A DNA stretch of 64,000 bases. Origin: Anaeramoeba flamelloides (lineage: Eukaryota; Metamonada; Anaeramoebidae). Below the pieces are notes generated by a model. The model saw only the letters and a program-made list of their open reading frames with translations, was not told where the DNA came from and made no database searches. Location: the NCBI GenBank assembly GCA_027625915.1, contig JANTQA010000033.1:5518001-5582000 (forward strand), given 5' to 3'. The translations under genes and the position numbers were made by a program. Of this stretch, positions 1 to 11,156 are shown one piece after another. Positions within the stretch are counted from its first letter, which is position 1. Each line of letters starts with the position of its first letter.

Positions 1-900
1 AATCTGAGAAAAAGAACCAAACAATCAAATAAATCAAAAATTCTCCCAAAATACTTTTTTATAACCTTAAAAATTCAACTTATAATCTAGAGAAATCCTT
101 TCAAATTTTGATAATTTATAATCAATAATTAATAACCCAATCTTAATTATTTCAGTGAGTCATTAACAACCCACTGATTAAATGTATCAATAGAACCTTA
201 CAAATATTACTCAATTTTTTAAAGATTTTCAAACAAATAAAAAGAATTCAAATGCATATTTCTATTAAAAAAAAAAATAAATAGATATTTTCAAATAACC
301 GATTTTAATACCTACAGTTCATTGTTTATACTCTTTTTATTAGAATAAGGATATTGAAGAGTCTTTTAAATTTCAAGAAATTTAATAAATATTGGTGAAT
401 AAAATAAATGATCAATTTTTTTAGATCTTCAAGGATACAATATTTAATTGATTTTTAAAATATATAAATAAAATAAGATTAAATTTTCAAGGTTACTTGT
501 TCATCAAGACTCTCAAAAATTACTAAAAGTGAGATTACTTCAAAATTAAATTTTTTTGCAAATTTTTTTTTTTCTAATTTGATCCAAAAACCCTACAAAA
601 AGGATCAAGATCTTTTGACTGAAAATATAATTGAAAAAATGAAATCTTTTAAAAATGATAATCATTTCTCAAAAGTTAACAAATAAAGTTGAATCTTGTG
701 GGTTTAATCTTATCCTTCTGTAAATAATTACTCTATTGACTTTGGGAAAAAAAATAAATAAGAGTTACTAGTCCCTTAAAGGAAAATTTTTCACTTTTTT
801 GCAATTTTGAAGAGAATCAGAAAATAACATTTTTTACTTTGGTTAACTCATCGATTTTTATTATTTAAAGTACTTCATTCATTAGATTTTTGAAATTTTT
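1..900 (+). repeat. Dispersed repeat family C, copy 1 (cut by window edge)
   Basis: This resembles 54650-55430 over several hundred bases in the same order. Shared blocks are 'attctcccaaaatactttt', 'tttataatcaataatt', 'aattatttcagtg', a block around 'gatcttcaagga', and a block around 'aaaagtgagatt' followed by 'tttttgcaaa'. Part of it also matches 5020-5195 and 33440-33800. Identity is moderate, so the copies look old. No open reading frame and no clear terminal repeats are visible. The class of element is unknown. Confidence 0.6.
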
Positions 901-1923
901 CTTTAAAGACTCAAAGAAATTGCCACAATCGAATCTTGAGTTGAATTGCTTAAAATGGTATTTCGAATGTTGAATGACTTATCTTTTATCCTTCTCTCAA
1001 CATTCTATGGCAACATTTAGTTTTTTCATTTGTTATTTATTCATCATTTGTAAATTTTTTGTTTCCTGACAACCAAAAGCAATAAGAAAGATTTTTTTAT
1101 CAGTGATATTTCGGATAAATTTATAAAGTTTAAAAAGAACAACAACAGTACACTTGGGGGAATTACAAAAGTAAATAAAAATGGGACTTAAATAGCTTCC
1201 AGATTCCAAAAAATTAATAATAATTATCCCAAAACATTACTGTTTAGGATTTTAAACACTTGGATTTGGTGGAATTGGAGAAGTGAATATGATTATATTT
1301 TATCAAAATTTAAACCACAAAATAGCTATAAGTTTTATTCTAATAATCCAAAATTATCTTTTCAAAAAAAAATATTTAAAAAAAAAAAAATCAAACCAAT
1401 TTTCTCAATATATTCTCTTTTTTTTTTATTGTTTAAAATTACTAAAACAATAATATGAATAATTCTTAAAAAAAATTTTTAAAGAATCTACGATCCCACG
1501 CCACCAAAATAAAATGCTCTTTTCTCATCCCTCTCAAAATTTTATCGTGTCTTATGGTGTAGCTACTCCCTTAAATAATGAAACAATAATATTCAAAAAG
1601 AAAGGAAAAAAAAAAAAAAAAAAAAAAGAAGAATGAATGAACTGATCATTTCAAAAATATTTTGTCTCTAGCAATAAATATTTGATATTTATTGTGTTAT
1701 TGTTTTCTGAAAGTAACATGATTTTTATTTATCTATTTATTTTTTTACCTTTTTATAATGTAAAAAAAAAAAAAAAAAAACATCAAGATAGTATTAAAAA
1801 AATTCTATTCCCAAAATAATAAATTGAAAATTAGCGATCAATTATTTTTTTTTTTTTTTTTGTTTTTTTCAATTAATCTTTTTTTCTCTAAATGAATAAA
1901 ATGATTCAAAATGATTCAATTAT
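1..1923. other. Gene-free flank holding a repeat C copy
   Basis: No coding exon is visible on either strand. The first ~900 bases belong to dispersed repeat family C (separate entry). The rest is A/T-rich sequence with poly-A and poly-T runs, the longest near 1611-1627, 1761-1780 and 1846-1867. The last part is presumably the 3' flank of the minus-strand Hsp90 gene. Confidence 0.6.
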
Positions 1924-4425
1924 TTAATCTACTTCTTCCATTGGTGTTTCGTCTTCTTCTTCTTCTACTTCTTTTTCTTTTTTTTCATCTTTTTTTTTTT
2001 TTCATCTTTTTTTTTTCTTCTTCTTCATCTTCAACTTTTTCTAAAGAAGGGAGTTCATCGTCTTGGAGGTCCAAGGTTTCTTCTTTTTCACCTACACCGA
2101 GGCTCATGTTGATCATGTCATGGATTCTTGAGGTAAAGCCTGTTGTATCGTCGATGGAGAAACCGGAGTAGAGGAGGGATGATTCGTATAAAAGGGTAAC
2201 GAGGTCTCTGACTGTGGAGTCTGTTTTGTCTGTTTCGAAACGGGATTTAAGTTCCAAGATGGATGGGTGTTTGGCGTTGAGTTCCATGGTCTTTTTGGAG
2301 ACCATGTAGGTTGACATGTTGCTGTCTCTGAGAGCTTGTGCCTTCATGATTCTTTCCATGTTGGCTGTCCATCCGAATTCGCCTGTGACGAGGACACATG
2401 GGGATTCGATAAGTCTTTTACCGAGTGTAACCTTTTCAACACCCTTTCCGATGACTTCCTTAACGTAGGTACAGAATGGTTCAAATTCCTTGACAAGTTC
2501 TTCAAAGGTCTTGTTTTCTTCTTCAGATTCACCAAATTTGACACCCTCTTTGGAGACATTGACGAGTTTTTTGCCTTCAAATTCCTTGACCTGTGGGATA
2601 CAGTATTCATCAATTGGATCAACCATATAGAGTACTTCAAAGTCCTTCTTTTTAAGTTTTTCGATGAATGGTGAGTTTTTGACGCTCTTGAGGGATTCGC
2701 CCGAGATGTAGTAGATGCTTTCTTGTTCCTTTGGCATTCTGGTGACGTAATCGGCAAGAGAGGTCATTTCTTCGCCGCTTTTGGAGCTGTAGTATCTGAG
2801 TAATTTGGTAAGCTTCTTGGTGTTGTCTGTGTCCGAGTGGACACCGAGCTTGATGTTTTTGGAGAATGCCTCGTAGAATTTCTTGTAATCTTCTTTGTTT
2901 TCGGCGATTTCGTCAAACATTTCAAGTGTTTTTTTAATCAAGGATTTCTTGATCATTTTCATGACTCTGTTCTTTTGGAGGGTTTCACGAGAGATGTTCA
3001 ATGGGAGATCTTCCGAATCGACAATACCCTTGACAAAGTTCAAGTATTCGGGGAGTAATTCCTTAGATTCTTCGGTGATGAAAACTCTTCGGACATAGAG
3101 CTTGATGCCTTTCGATTTTTTGTTTGGTTCAAACAAGTCGAATGGGGCTCTCTTTGGGACAAATAAGATGGCACGGAAATCAAGTTGCCCTTCAATGCTG
3201 AAGTGTTGGACAGCAAGGTGTTCTTCCCAATCGTTACTGATCGCCTTGTAGAATTGGCCGTATTCTTCGTTGGTGACTTCCTTTGGGTTTCGAAGCCAGA
3301 TTGGCTTTTGCTTGTTAATTTGCTCGTATTCGTGAACAATTTGCTTCGTCTTTTTGGTTTTTTTTTCTTTTTTTTCTTCTTCTTCTTCTTCGTCAATTTC
3401 TTCGATCTTTGGCTCTTCTTCTTCGTCTTTGATTTCTTCGATTTTGCTTTCTTCTTCTTTTTTTTCTTCTTTTTCTTCTTTTTCTTCTTCTTTTTTTTTT
3501 CTTCTTCTTCTTCTTCTTCTTCGTCATCAGAAATTTCTTCTTCAACTTCTTTTTCTACCCATAAGGAAATTGGATATCCAATAAATTCTGAGTGTTTCTT
3601 GACAACTTCTTTGATTTTTTTTTCTTCAAGGAAATCGAGTTGATCTTCCTTAAGATGGAGAATGATTTTCGTACCTCTTCCAAGTTGTTCTCCTTCAGTG
3701 TCTTTGGCAATGGTAAAGGTTTCACCAGCTTCAGATTCCCAAATATATCTGTTTGTATTTTTTTTTTTTTTTTTGTTATTGTTGAGTAGGAACAAGGGAA
3801 GAACAAGTTTAGTTATTTTTTTATTTTTTTTTTTTTTTTTACAAAAAACAAAGGAGGCGAAAAAGAAAAAGAATTTTGAAAATATTTTACTGTTCGTCGT
3901 CATTGTGTTTGGTGACAACAGTAACTTTGTCAGCAATTAAATAAGCAGAGTAAAAACCAACACCAAATTGACCAATCATAGAAATATCAGCACCAGATTG
4001 GAGCATTTCCATAAAAGATTTGGTACCAGATCTAGCAATTGTACCTAAACTGTTGATTAAATCAGATTTGGTCATACCAATACCCTATTGTTTATTAATT
4101 TTTACAAAAAAAAAAAAAAAAAAAGCAAATTAGATTTTCTTTTCAAAAAAAAAAAGAAAAAAAGAAAAAAAAGTAAAAAATTTACAGAATCGTGAATAGT
4201 AAGTGTTTTGTTTTCACTGTCTTGGGTAATTTTAACAAAAAGTTCTGGTTCTTTTTCAAGTTTTGTTTTGTCTTTGAGTCCTTGATATCTAATTTTATCT
4301 AAAGCATCAGACGCATTAGAAATAAGTTCTCTGACTGCGATATCTTTGTGTGAATAGAAAGTGTTGATGATCAAACTCATTAATTGAGTGATCTCTGCTT
4401 GAAATTCGTATCTTTCAGAAGACAT
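1924..4425 (-). CDS. HSP90: Cytosolic Hsp90 chaperone, three exons, two apparent frame breaks
   Basis: ATP-dependent chaperone of the cytosol that matures kinases, receptors and other clients. The exons I infer are 4425-4186, 4084-3891 and 3748-1924, about 752 codons. Both introns are GT-AG (101 and 142 nt) and join without a gap: TIHDS/GIGMTK and HNDDEQ/YIWESE. The N-terminal ATPase site is complete, with [20 protein letters not shown] and [12 protein letters not shown]. Then come a charged Glu/Lys linker, a middle domain that includes NISRETLQ, and a C-terminal MEEVD, the TPR co-chaperone dock of cytosolic Hsp90. As written, the frame breaks twice. One break is at a run of 10 A in the linker (3491-3500). 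The other is among runs of 10 and 13 A near the C-terminus (1990-2016). The two shifts cancel in total length but not in frame between them. No intron donor lies near the first break. Homopolymer error in the assembly is the simplest reading; a decaying copy is the alternative. Confidence 0.95.
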
Positions 4426-4677
4426 AGGAAGTTATTTTAAAAATATTTTGGGAAGGAAAAAAAAAAAAATGATTTAATTCCAATCCAAAAATCTTTGTAT
4501 GATTAGATCCATTTTGGAAAGTTTGGTTTCTTTAAGAGTGCCATATTTCTCTTTTATATTTTTTGATAATAAACCGAGATAATGGGAGAAATTTATTTGA
4601 AAACAAAATCAATTCTAATCAAATCTTGCAAAATGAAGTAAAAATCTGACTACTATATGCCCAAGCGATTTTTTAAT

Positions 4678-4690
4678 GAAATTTCCCGAA
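4678..4690 (-). promoter_or_regulatory. Three-unit heat-shock element upstream of Hsp90
   Basis: The plus strand reads GAAatTTCccGAA. This is a perfect nGAAnnTTCnnGAAn array, the binding site for a heat-shock factor trimer. It lies 253 bases upstream of the Hsp90 start codon, where such an element is expected in eukaryotes. Function is inferred from pattern and position. Confidence 0.6.
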
Positions 4691-4734
4691 ATGAATAATT
4701 ATATTTATTAAATTAGAGACTTTTTCACCCATTT

Positions 4735-5195
4735 TCAGAAAAGTTCAAAATCCAACATATTTTCCAAATTATTTCAAACAAAACCATTTTTGATGAAAAA
4801 AGAAAAAAATCACATTATCTTTGAAGGAAATGTACAAAAATACACTTTTAAAATTAAAACCACAAAGTTCTAAAATAAACAGGATAAAATAATCTACATA
4901 ATTTCAAAACAATTATAATAATTTTTTGAAACCTGAAAAAAGCTAATATTTTGATTCAAAGAACAGAACAAGACAATTTTTTCTTTTTCTTGAAAAAAAA
5001 TACAAGGAAAACAACCCAACTATCGAATTAAAAATTCTCCCAATATACTTTTTTAAAACCTGGAAAATTCAACATATAATCTCAGAAAAACTTTACTAAT
5101 TTGAATATTTATAATCAATAATTCATTACCAAATCTTAATTCTTTCAGTAATACATTAACAACACACAGATTAAAAGTATCAATAGACATTATTT
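4735..5195 (+). repeat. Dispersed repeat family C, copy 2 (partial)
   Basis: The start, around 'agttcaaaatccaacata' and 'tttccaaattatt', matches 54385-54425. The later part, 5020-5195, matches both copy 1 and copy 4 ('attctcccaatatactttt', 'tttataatcaataatt', 'attaacaacacacagatt'). Similarity stops near 5195. Noncoding and diverged. Confidence 0.55.
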
Positions 5196-7718
5196 TTATT
5201 TTTTTATTTTTTATTTTTTTTTCAAAAAAAAAACTCTGAGAAATATCATAAAACAAAGAAACAAAAAAACGACTAATAATTTTTTTTTTTAAAACCTATA
5301 AAATCAACATAAAAAAAAAATTATTTTGAAATAGTACAAGTAGTTACTAAAAAACTTTTAAAATAATACACACAGATTACTTCTGAATTAGATACAAAAA
5401 TTAAAAAAATAAAAGGAATTCTATTTTTTAGAAAATATTACCAAAATTATGATTTATTCAACCAAAAGGTCGAACATATAATTATTTATTTAAAAGATAA
5501 ATATAATTCTAAAAAAATTAAAATCAATAAATAAAAACTCAAAAAATATTCTGTTTATTTTTTTTTCAAATTCCTTTTAGGTATCTTTATCAGGAAATTG
5601 TTCAATTTTTTTTTATTTTTTTGCAAATATTTTGATAAATATGAATTATAATTTAATATTTTTGACACAGTTAAAACAGTGCAAACAACCAGAATAATAG
5701 AATTGCATTCAAATTAGTAATAAATTTTGATTGTTGAAAAAGATGAAAATCATTTTTTCATCTTTTTGTTTTTACTTTTCATTTCATTTGTTGAAAATAC
5801 TTTATCTATTTTGTTCGATCAAAAATTTTTTCAAACACATCATATTATGTTAAAGTTGAGTTGTTCAAAATATATTAACACAAATAAAATTAGTTGATAG
5901 TCTCTAACTATTTGATCGATTAAATATTCTTAATAGAATTTTCAAAAAATTTAAAAAGGTATTTTTTTATTGCACTCTCTCAGAACTTTTTAAAAAATGA
6001 TTTATTTGTATTAATAATTATTCTTTTTTGTTTTTTGGGTCTCATAATTTATAAAAAGGTGTTCACATTTCAATTAGTAAATCGTTCTAATTTGGTATTT
6101 CTTCAAGAATTTATTTATTAAGCTTTTTTTTTCAAAAATTGAATTTTAGTTTGTTAAAAATTCTGAATTGGGATTTAGTTTAAAATTACTCTAATAGGTA
6201 TTGATTTAACCAGTATTAATATTTAACTGGATTTATTATTACTAGTTTAAGAAGAGAATTACTAATAAAGTGATTTTTTATTATATCAATAAAATAAAAA
6301 CATGTAATTTTTTTTGGAAATTTCTTGTGATCACAATTTTTTTTTTATTTATAGGTACTAAAAAAGTTTAAAATGGTAAAATCTGGACATTATGTGAAAT
6401 TCATTTAAGGGAGTAGCAATTTTTGAAAATAAAATAAAATTTTGTCAAGATCTTCAACAAAATTTCTTTTCTAATTTGTGTTCTACTTATAAAATGGATA
6501 AGTTAACCACATTTAAACAATTTATTCATTTGGGTCTCTTTTTTGAAATACAAAATTTGTATGTTTCCAATAGAAAAAGAAATAAAGTAACCTAGCATTT
6601 TATCAAGAAAAAAGTTAATTCTTGAAAATGGGAAAACATATTTTTTGTTTTATGTTGTAAAGTATTGATTTCGAAAGCAAATTTTTTATTTGGTTTCTTT
6701 TTCTTGTATTAATAGTTTAATTCAAATCTTAATCAATAAAACTAAATGTGGTATAGGTGATTCAATAAAATAAATATTTGATAGAAGAATAACCATATCT
6801 ATCAATTAAATTGAGATCTATTATGTAAAACAATTTTTTTCTTTAATGTTTTGAAAAAGTTGTTTTCTGATTGTAAAAAATGAAAAATAATCTTTATGAA
6901 AATTTTTTTTAACAAATTGTTTGATATTATTCACAAGAACACCCATAACAATTCAAATCATTTTTGTCAGAAAAAAATTGTTTTTGAATTTTGAGGATAA
7001 AATTAACTAATTCCCAAATATCTTTCAAGAAAATGTTATTTTGAAAAATCAAATTTCATCTTAAACCAAAAACAAAATTTCTTGGTAAAATTATTAAATG
7101 ACCACAAAACTTTAATTATTATAACTACTATTCTTAAAAAAATACAATTGTTTTTTTATCCCATCAAATATATCAATTTTTTTGGTTAACCAAAAGTTTT
7201 ATCTCCAAAAGGAAAAAAAAATCTTTATATTAATATTACTGGTAACAAAGACTTGTTATAGTATAATAATGATCAAAATGGCAAAAAAAAGGATAAAAAC
7301 TTGTTATAATGTGAGAAATAAAATGAATTTAATAGTTTTCTTTTTCAGAAAAAATGTAAAAAAAAAATTGATCTCACTAAAATAATATTCTTTTCTGGCT
7401 TTCTTAGTCGATCAGAATTTTTTGACTCTGGGCATTTCCAAAATTTGTAAGTAGAGAATATCACTAATAACATATTTTAAAAATTTTGTCTTGTTGTCGT
7501 AGATGACTGATCCCTTAATATTCAAATTATGATAATATACAGAAATAAACAAACAAACAAAAATAAAATAAAAAAATAAAAATAAAGTGATTGTATATTT
7601 AAAAATGTTCAAGAAATCAAGCTTGAAAAGTAGATATATTTATTTCAACAATAAAATAAAAAAACTTTGAAGAATAATAATTATTCAAAAATAAATTTAA
7701 TCAAATTTAAAATATTAA

Positions 7719-9995
7719 TTAATTTTTATCTGTGTTTGATTTAATTGGATTTCTTGTTCTTCTATTTTTTGAAATATTTCTATTTTGATTTTGGAAATGG
7801 TTTAAATTTTTTTGTACATCTTGGAATTTGGAAATCGCCTTTGAAAGCTGTGCAAACAAAGGGAGTATAAAATCACGAAGCTTCCTCGATTCTCTATCTG
7901 TGAAGCCATCTCTCCACTCTTTTAATTTTTTGTGTTCATTATCTAAGGTTTTGAAAACCCTTTTAATTTTTTTTGCACGCTTTAATGAAGTTATCGGAAA
8001 GGAGCCCCAAAAGTGTCTTAGCAATTCATTAATACGATTTTGGTATTGAAATAATTGCGAAATAAATTCTGGTGGGATCGAATTATTATCCATGTCAGAT
8101 GATCGCCGCTGTTTCCTTCCCCTGACAATTTGCTGTGAAGTTTTATTTAAAAGAGTTTTGTCAACAAATTCATACATCACCTTTGTTGAATATTGTAAGG
8201 ACTCTGTGAACTCATCATTGAGACTATTTTTATCAAAATGGGAAATACTTTCAGCAATTTTTTTATTCCTTTCAAAAAAAATATCATTTTTTCTTTGCTT
8301 TTTTGAAATATTTTCAATTTCCATTGTATTATTATTATTATTATTATTATTGTTGTTGTTGTTGTTGTTGTTATTATTATTATCATTAATTGGCTGGTCG
8401 TTTTCAAATTCCCTTCTTTTACGCATTGTATCATCGATATTATCATCATTTTTGTTTTTTGTAAATCCTCTAAAATATTTATTATGATCAAAAATTTCTA
8501 AATATTGAATCGGTTCTGAAGTATCTGGTATTAATTGGGGATTTTTTAAATTTTCAATCATTCTTTTTTTAAATCTCTCAACTCTTTGTTTCTTTTTTTT
8601 ATTATTTTCAATTCCACTTTCTTTTTCTTTTTCTTTTTGCTTTTCTCCCCCCGTTTCCGTTTCTGTTTCCTTTTCTTTATTTGCACCCATTTCTATTTCT
8701 TTTTGTATTTCGTTATTATTTTCTTTTCCTATTTTGTTATCATTTTCTTCTCTTGCTTGTTTTTCATTTTCCTTTTTCTGGTTTAATTGCATTTCTTTTT
8801 GCTTTTTCTGATCCAATATTTGATTTAATTTATTTTCAATTTTCGCTTCATCCTTTGGAGTAATTTCCCCAATTGGTATTTTATAAGAAGTCTTTATAAC
8901 AAAATTTGAATGCTCGTTAACCAAACCGACAATTTCCTTATTATGGAGATTACTTGTGGTTCTTAATACAAGGTTTGGGAACTGGCCATAGCCCTGTGGA
9001 TATTTCTCTTCCTTGTTACGGGAAATATCAGTGTCAAGGTCGATTATTCCCCAATTTTCTGAATTGTAGCTCTTGCTTGATTCCAATTTGGTGAGCGAAT
9101 TGGAAGAGGTAACATCAGTTTTGGCAAACAAATGATCGTATTTGGATCTGCGTGTCGGGAAATAAAACCAGTCGCAATACCTTGTCCAAAAGGTTAATTC
9201 GTCCATTTTATCTGGCACGTTGTGTTCATAGGAACGCTTGATGTGCGGCTTTTCTAAAAAGATTTGACGAACCATGGATCTTGTTAATTCGAATTTCACT
9301 TCAGTGGTCGTATCATTGGACGGCGTGATGTGTGTCACAAGCGAAGAGGACATGCCCTTTTGCTGTTGGCTTGTTTTGGACATTTCCAAGTCTCGTAAGC
9401 GTGGCAGCGATAACCAAAAGTCGCGATCAGAGACAAGCTTCTGCTTCAGAACCAATTCTGTATACAACTCCTGAGTGTCCTGATCGTTTGACAAAACATA
9501 CCATTTACGATTCAAGAGGGCCCTCTTTTGCTCGTTTTTTTTTCGGAGCTTTTCATCTTGAATGATCTCTTGTACCTTATTTTTTTGGAGAATGTGAGTG
9601 CTCGGGATCAGACGAACAAAGCCGGCAGATAATGACTGCCGATTCATTTCTTCAATGTCTTGCTCATTCTCGTTACCTAGCATCTCAAAATTGGACCTCG
9701 ATTGGTGTAATTTTAATAGCCTTTCGATCGAGTTATGGAACCGATCCCTCTCTTTCAGCTTGCTTTCGCCAAAAAAAAAAAAATCATGGGCCAGCCCCTT
9801 TTTATCCACTATCCTCAGGACAACCTTTTTGGCTGATTTCTTTGTAGACGCATGCTTTTTGATGTCCTGAATTCGAATGTTTTTTGATGGCGCACGCTCG
9901 TCAATTGCTTTAAAAAAGATCCTCGTTGTGTCAAATGTTAATTTTCCTTCTTTCTTGTTGTGGCGCACCTGAGAACTGTATGATTTTGTTTGCAT
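7719..9995 (-). CDS. GTF2H1: TFIIH core subunit p62 / Tfb1
   Basis: Structural subunit of the TFIIH core, which opens promoter DNA for RNA polymerase II and opens damaged DNA in nucleotide excision repair. It is nuclear. The single exon encodes 758 aa, against roughly 550-640 in animals and yeast. Residues 1-97 form the N-terminal PH domain, ending in KERDRFHNSIERLL. A BSD domain lies at about 160-200 (LYTELVLKQKLVSDRDFW) and a second at about 232-282 (DELTFWTRYCDWFYFPTR). The C-terminal helical block carries the family signature ELLRHFWGSFP near residue 650. The extra length comes from a Lys/Glu/Asn-rich insert and a run of about 20 Asn (8330-8385) in the middle linker. The start is the ATG at 9995, in front of the PH domain. 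The partner-binding domains all look intact. Confidence 0.93.
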   Translation of the reverse strand: MQTKSYSSQVRHNKKEGKLTFDTTRIFFKAIDERAPSKNIRIQDIKKHASTKKSAKKVVLRIVDKKGLAHDFFFFGESKLKERDRFHNSIERLLKLHQSRSNFEMLGNENEQDIEEMNRQSLSAGFVRLIPSTHILQKNKVQEIIQDEKLRKKNEQKRALLNRKWYVLSNDQDTQELYTELVLKQKLVSDRDFWLSLPRLRDLEMSKTSQQQKGMSSSLVTHITPSNDTTTEVKFELTRSMVRQIFLEKPHIKRSYEHNVPDKMDELTFWTRYCDWFYFPTRRSKYDHLFAKTDVTSSNSLTKLESSKSYNSENWGIIDLDTDISRNKEEKYPQGYGQFPNLVLRTTSNLHNKEIVGLVNEHSNFVIKTSYKIPIGEITPKDEAKIENKLNQILDQKKQKEMQLNQKKENEKQAREENDNKIGKENNNEIQKEIEMGANKEKETETETGGEKQKEKEKESGIENNKKKKQRVERFKKRMIENLKNPQLIPDTSEPIQYLEIFDHNKYFRGFTKNKNDDNIDDTMRKRREFENDQPINDNNNNNNNNNNNNNNNNNNTMEIENISKKQRKNDIFFERNKKIAESISHFDKNSLNDEFTESLQYSTKVMYEFVDKTLLNKTSQQIVRGRKQRRSSDMDNNSIPPEFISQLFQYQNRINELLRHFWGSFPITSLKRAKKIKRVFKTLDNEHKKLKEWRDGFTDRESRKLRDFILPLFAQLSKAISKFQDVQKNLNHFQNQNRNISKNRRTRNPIKSNTDKN
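8329..8389. repeat. AAT/AAC trinucleotide tract coding poly-Asn
   Basis: On the plus strand this is a run of ATT and GTT triplets. On the coding strand it encodes about 20 consecutive Asn in the p62 linker. It is an in-frame microsatellite of the kind common in A/T-rich amoeboid protists. Confidence 0.85.
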
Positions 9996-10589
9996 TTAGA
10001 TTCAAATTTTTACTTTTGTTAATGTTGGTGTTTGCTTTGTTAATTTTTTTTGATTTGTTGGTGAGGAAAGGTTAATTAATAATTAAAAAAATTGTTTGAT
10101 GAAAGAAATTTTGAAAAAAATGATTTCTTTTGAGAATTTTGAAAATAATTTTAAAGTTTTACTCATTTATATTCGTTATTTCTATTTTAATAAGTTAATT
10201 TGGTATGAACCATACATGTTATTTTGTCAAATAGTTTTCTTGAAATAGATTTGGAAATAAAATAAAGTACAGTGAAAAGGGAATCTCAAAGTAAAGTAAA
10301 TGCAATATTTTTTATTTTTGAAATACTAATTTAAAAAAAGAACTTTGTTCGTCAATCATTTCACTTGAAGATCAAATACTCTTTAAAAAGAGCCTCTATT
10401 GATTTTATGAACCGTGTTTCAATGAAAAAGATGTCTTACATTTTTAATCGAAGGCCTACACATCGAAAGAGCAAAGAAAAAAACAATAAATATTAGAAAA
10501 TATGACCGAGTTTCTTAAAGTTCGAGTATCTAAAAAATAATTCTAAAAATAAAGGGAGAATAGGAAAATTTCACTTTTTAAAATAGTGA

Positions 10590-11156
10590 TTAAGGTTTAC
10601 AATCCCTAAAAATCTGAAAAAGGAATATCTTGTGTAGGGTGTAGTGACTTGTTAATTTGGTTCTTAGCTGATCGATTTTGTGCTTGGTATGGGCTTTGAT
10701 AGTGGTTCAAAATGGAAATTTTGGACAAATTATTTTATTTTTTCTTAAATCCAAATTGAAGAGTGTAAGGTTAATAAATTGGTAGGTGTTTAAGAATAAA
10801 TTAAGTTTTTTGTGTTGTAATATGAAATTTTTAATTATGTTTTTTTTTATGTGGTGCTTTTAAAAAAAATTTTTTTTTCATTTAGTTAATTGATTAAAAA
10901 GAAAATCAAAATTTCATATTACAACATCCAAAAAATTACATTTCTTTATACTTAAACACCTACCAATTTATTAACCTTACACTCTTCAATTTGGATTTAA
11001 GAAAAAATAAAATAATTTGTCCAAAATTTCCATTTTGAACCACTATCAAAGCCCATACCAAGCACAAAATCGATCATCTAAAAACCAAATTAACTAGTCA
11101 CAAAACCCTACACAAGATAATCCTTTTTCAGATTTTTAGGGATTGTAAACCTTAAT
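10590..11156. repeat. Long near-perfect foldback (inverted repeat with ~240-bp arms)
   Basis: The left arm (10590-10830) and right arm (10911-11156) are reverse complements of each other at roughly 90% identity by eye, with small indels. The spacer is about 80 bases and A/T-rich. Examples of matching blocks are 'gtgcttggtatgggctttga' on the left against its complement near 11045-11065, and 'aaattggtaggtgttta' against its complement near 10950. No frame is open. It resembles a foldback element or a MITE with very long terminal repeats. A transcript through it would form a long hairpin RNA. Confidence 0.85.

Larger units (their letters stand above)
4426..7718. other. Gene-free spacer between Hsp90 and the p62 gene
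   Basis: This holds the Hsp90 upstream region with the heat-shock element and repeat family C copy 2 at 4735-5195. The rest is A/T-rich sequence with many stops in all frames. Short open frames at 5053-5256, 7182-7385 and 7412-7612 have the composition of noncoding DNA and resemble nothing I know. I see no RNA gene. Confidence 0.6.

Noticed and set aside
3185-3643. Plus-strand Phe/Ser-rich frames opposite Hsp90.
   Set aside because: Antisense of the Glu/Lys linker; Hsp90 on the minus strand explains the region.
1562-6417. Inverted 15-mer GCTACTCCCTTAAAT at 1562-1576 and its complement at 6403-6417, as possible ends of a large element around Hsp90.
   Set aside because: Similarity fades quickly on both sides of the 15-mer and nothing else marks an element. 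Chance or diverged unrelated repeats are as likely.
8092-8786. Plus-strand open frames rich in Leu, Phe and Ser opposite the p62 gene.
   Set aside because: They are antisense reflections of Asn, Lys and Glu codons of the real gene.
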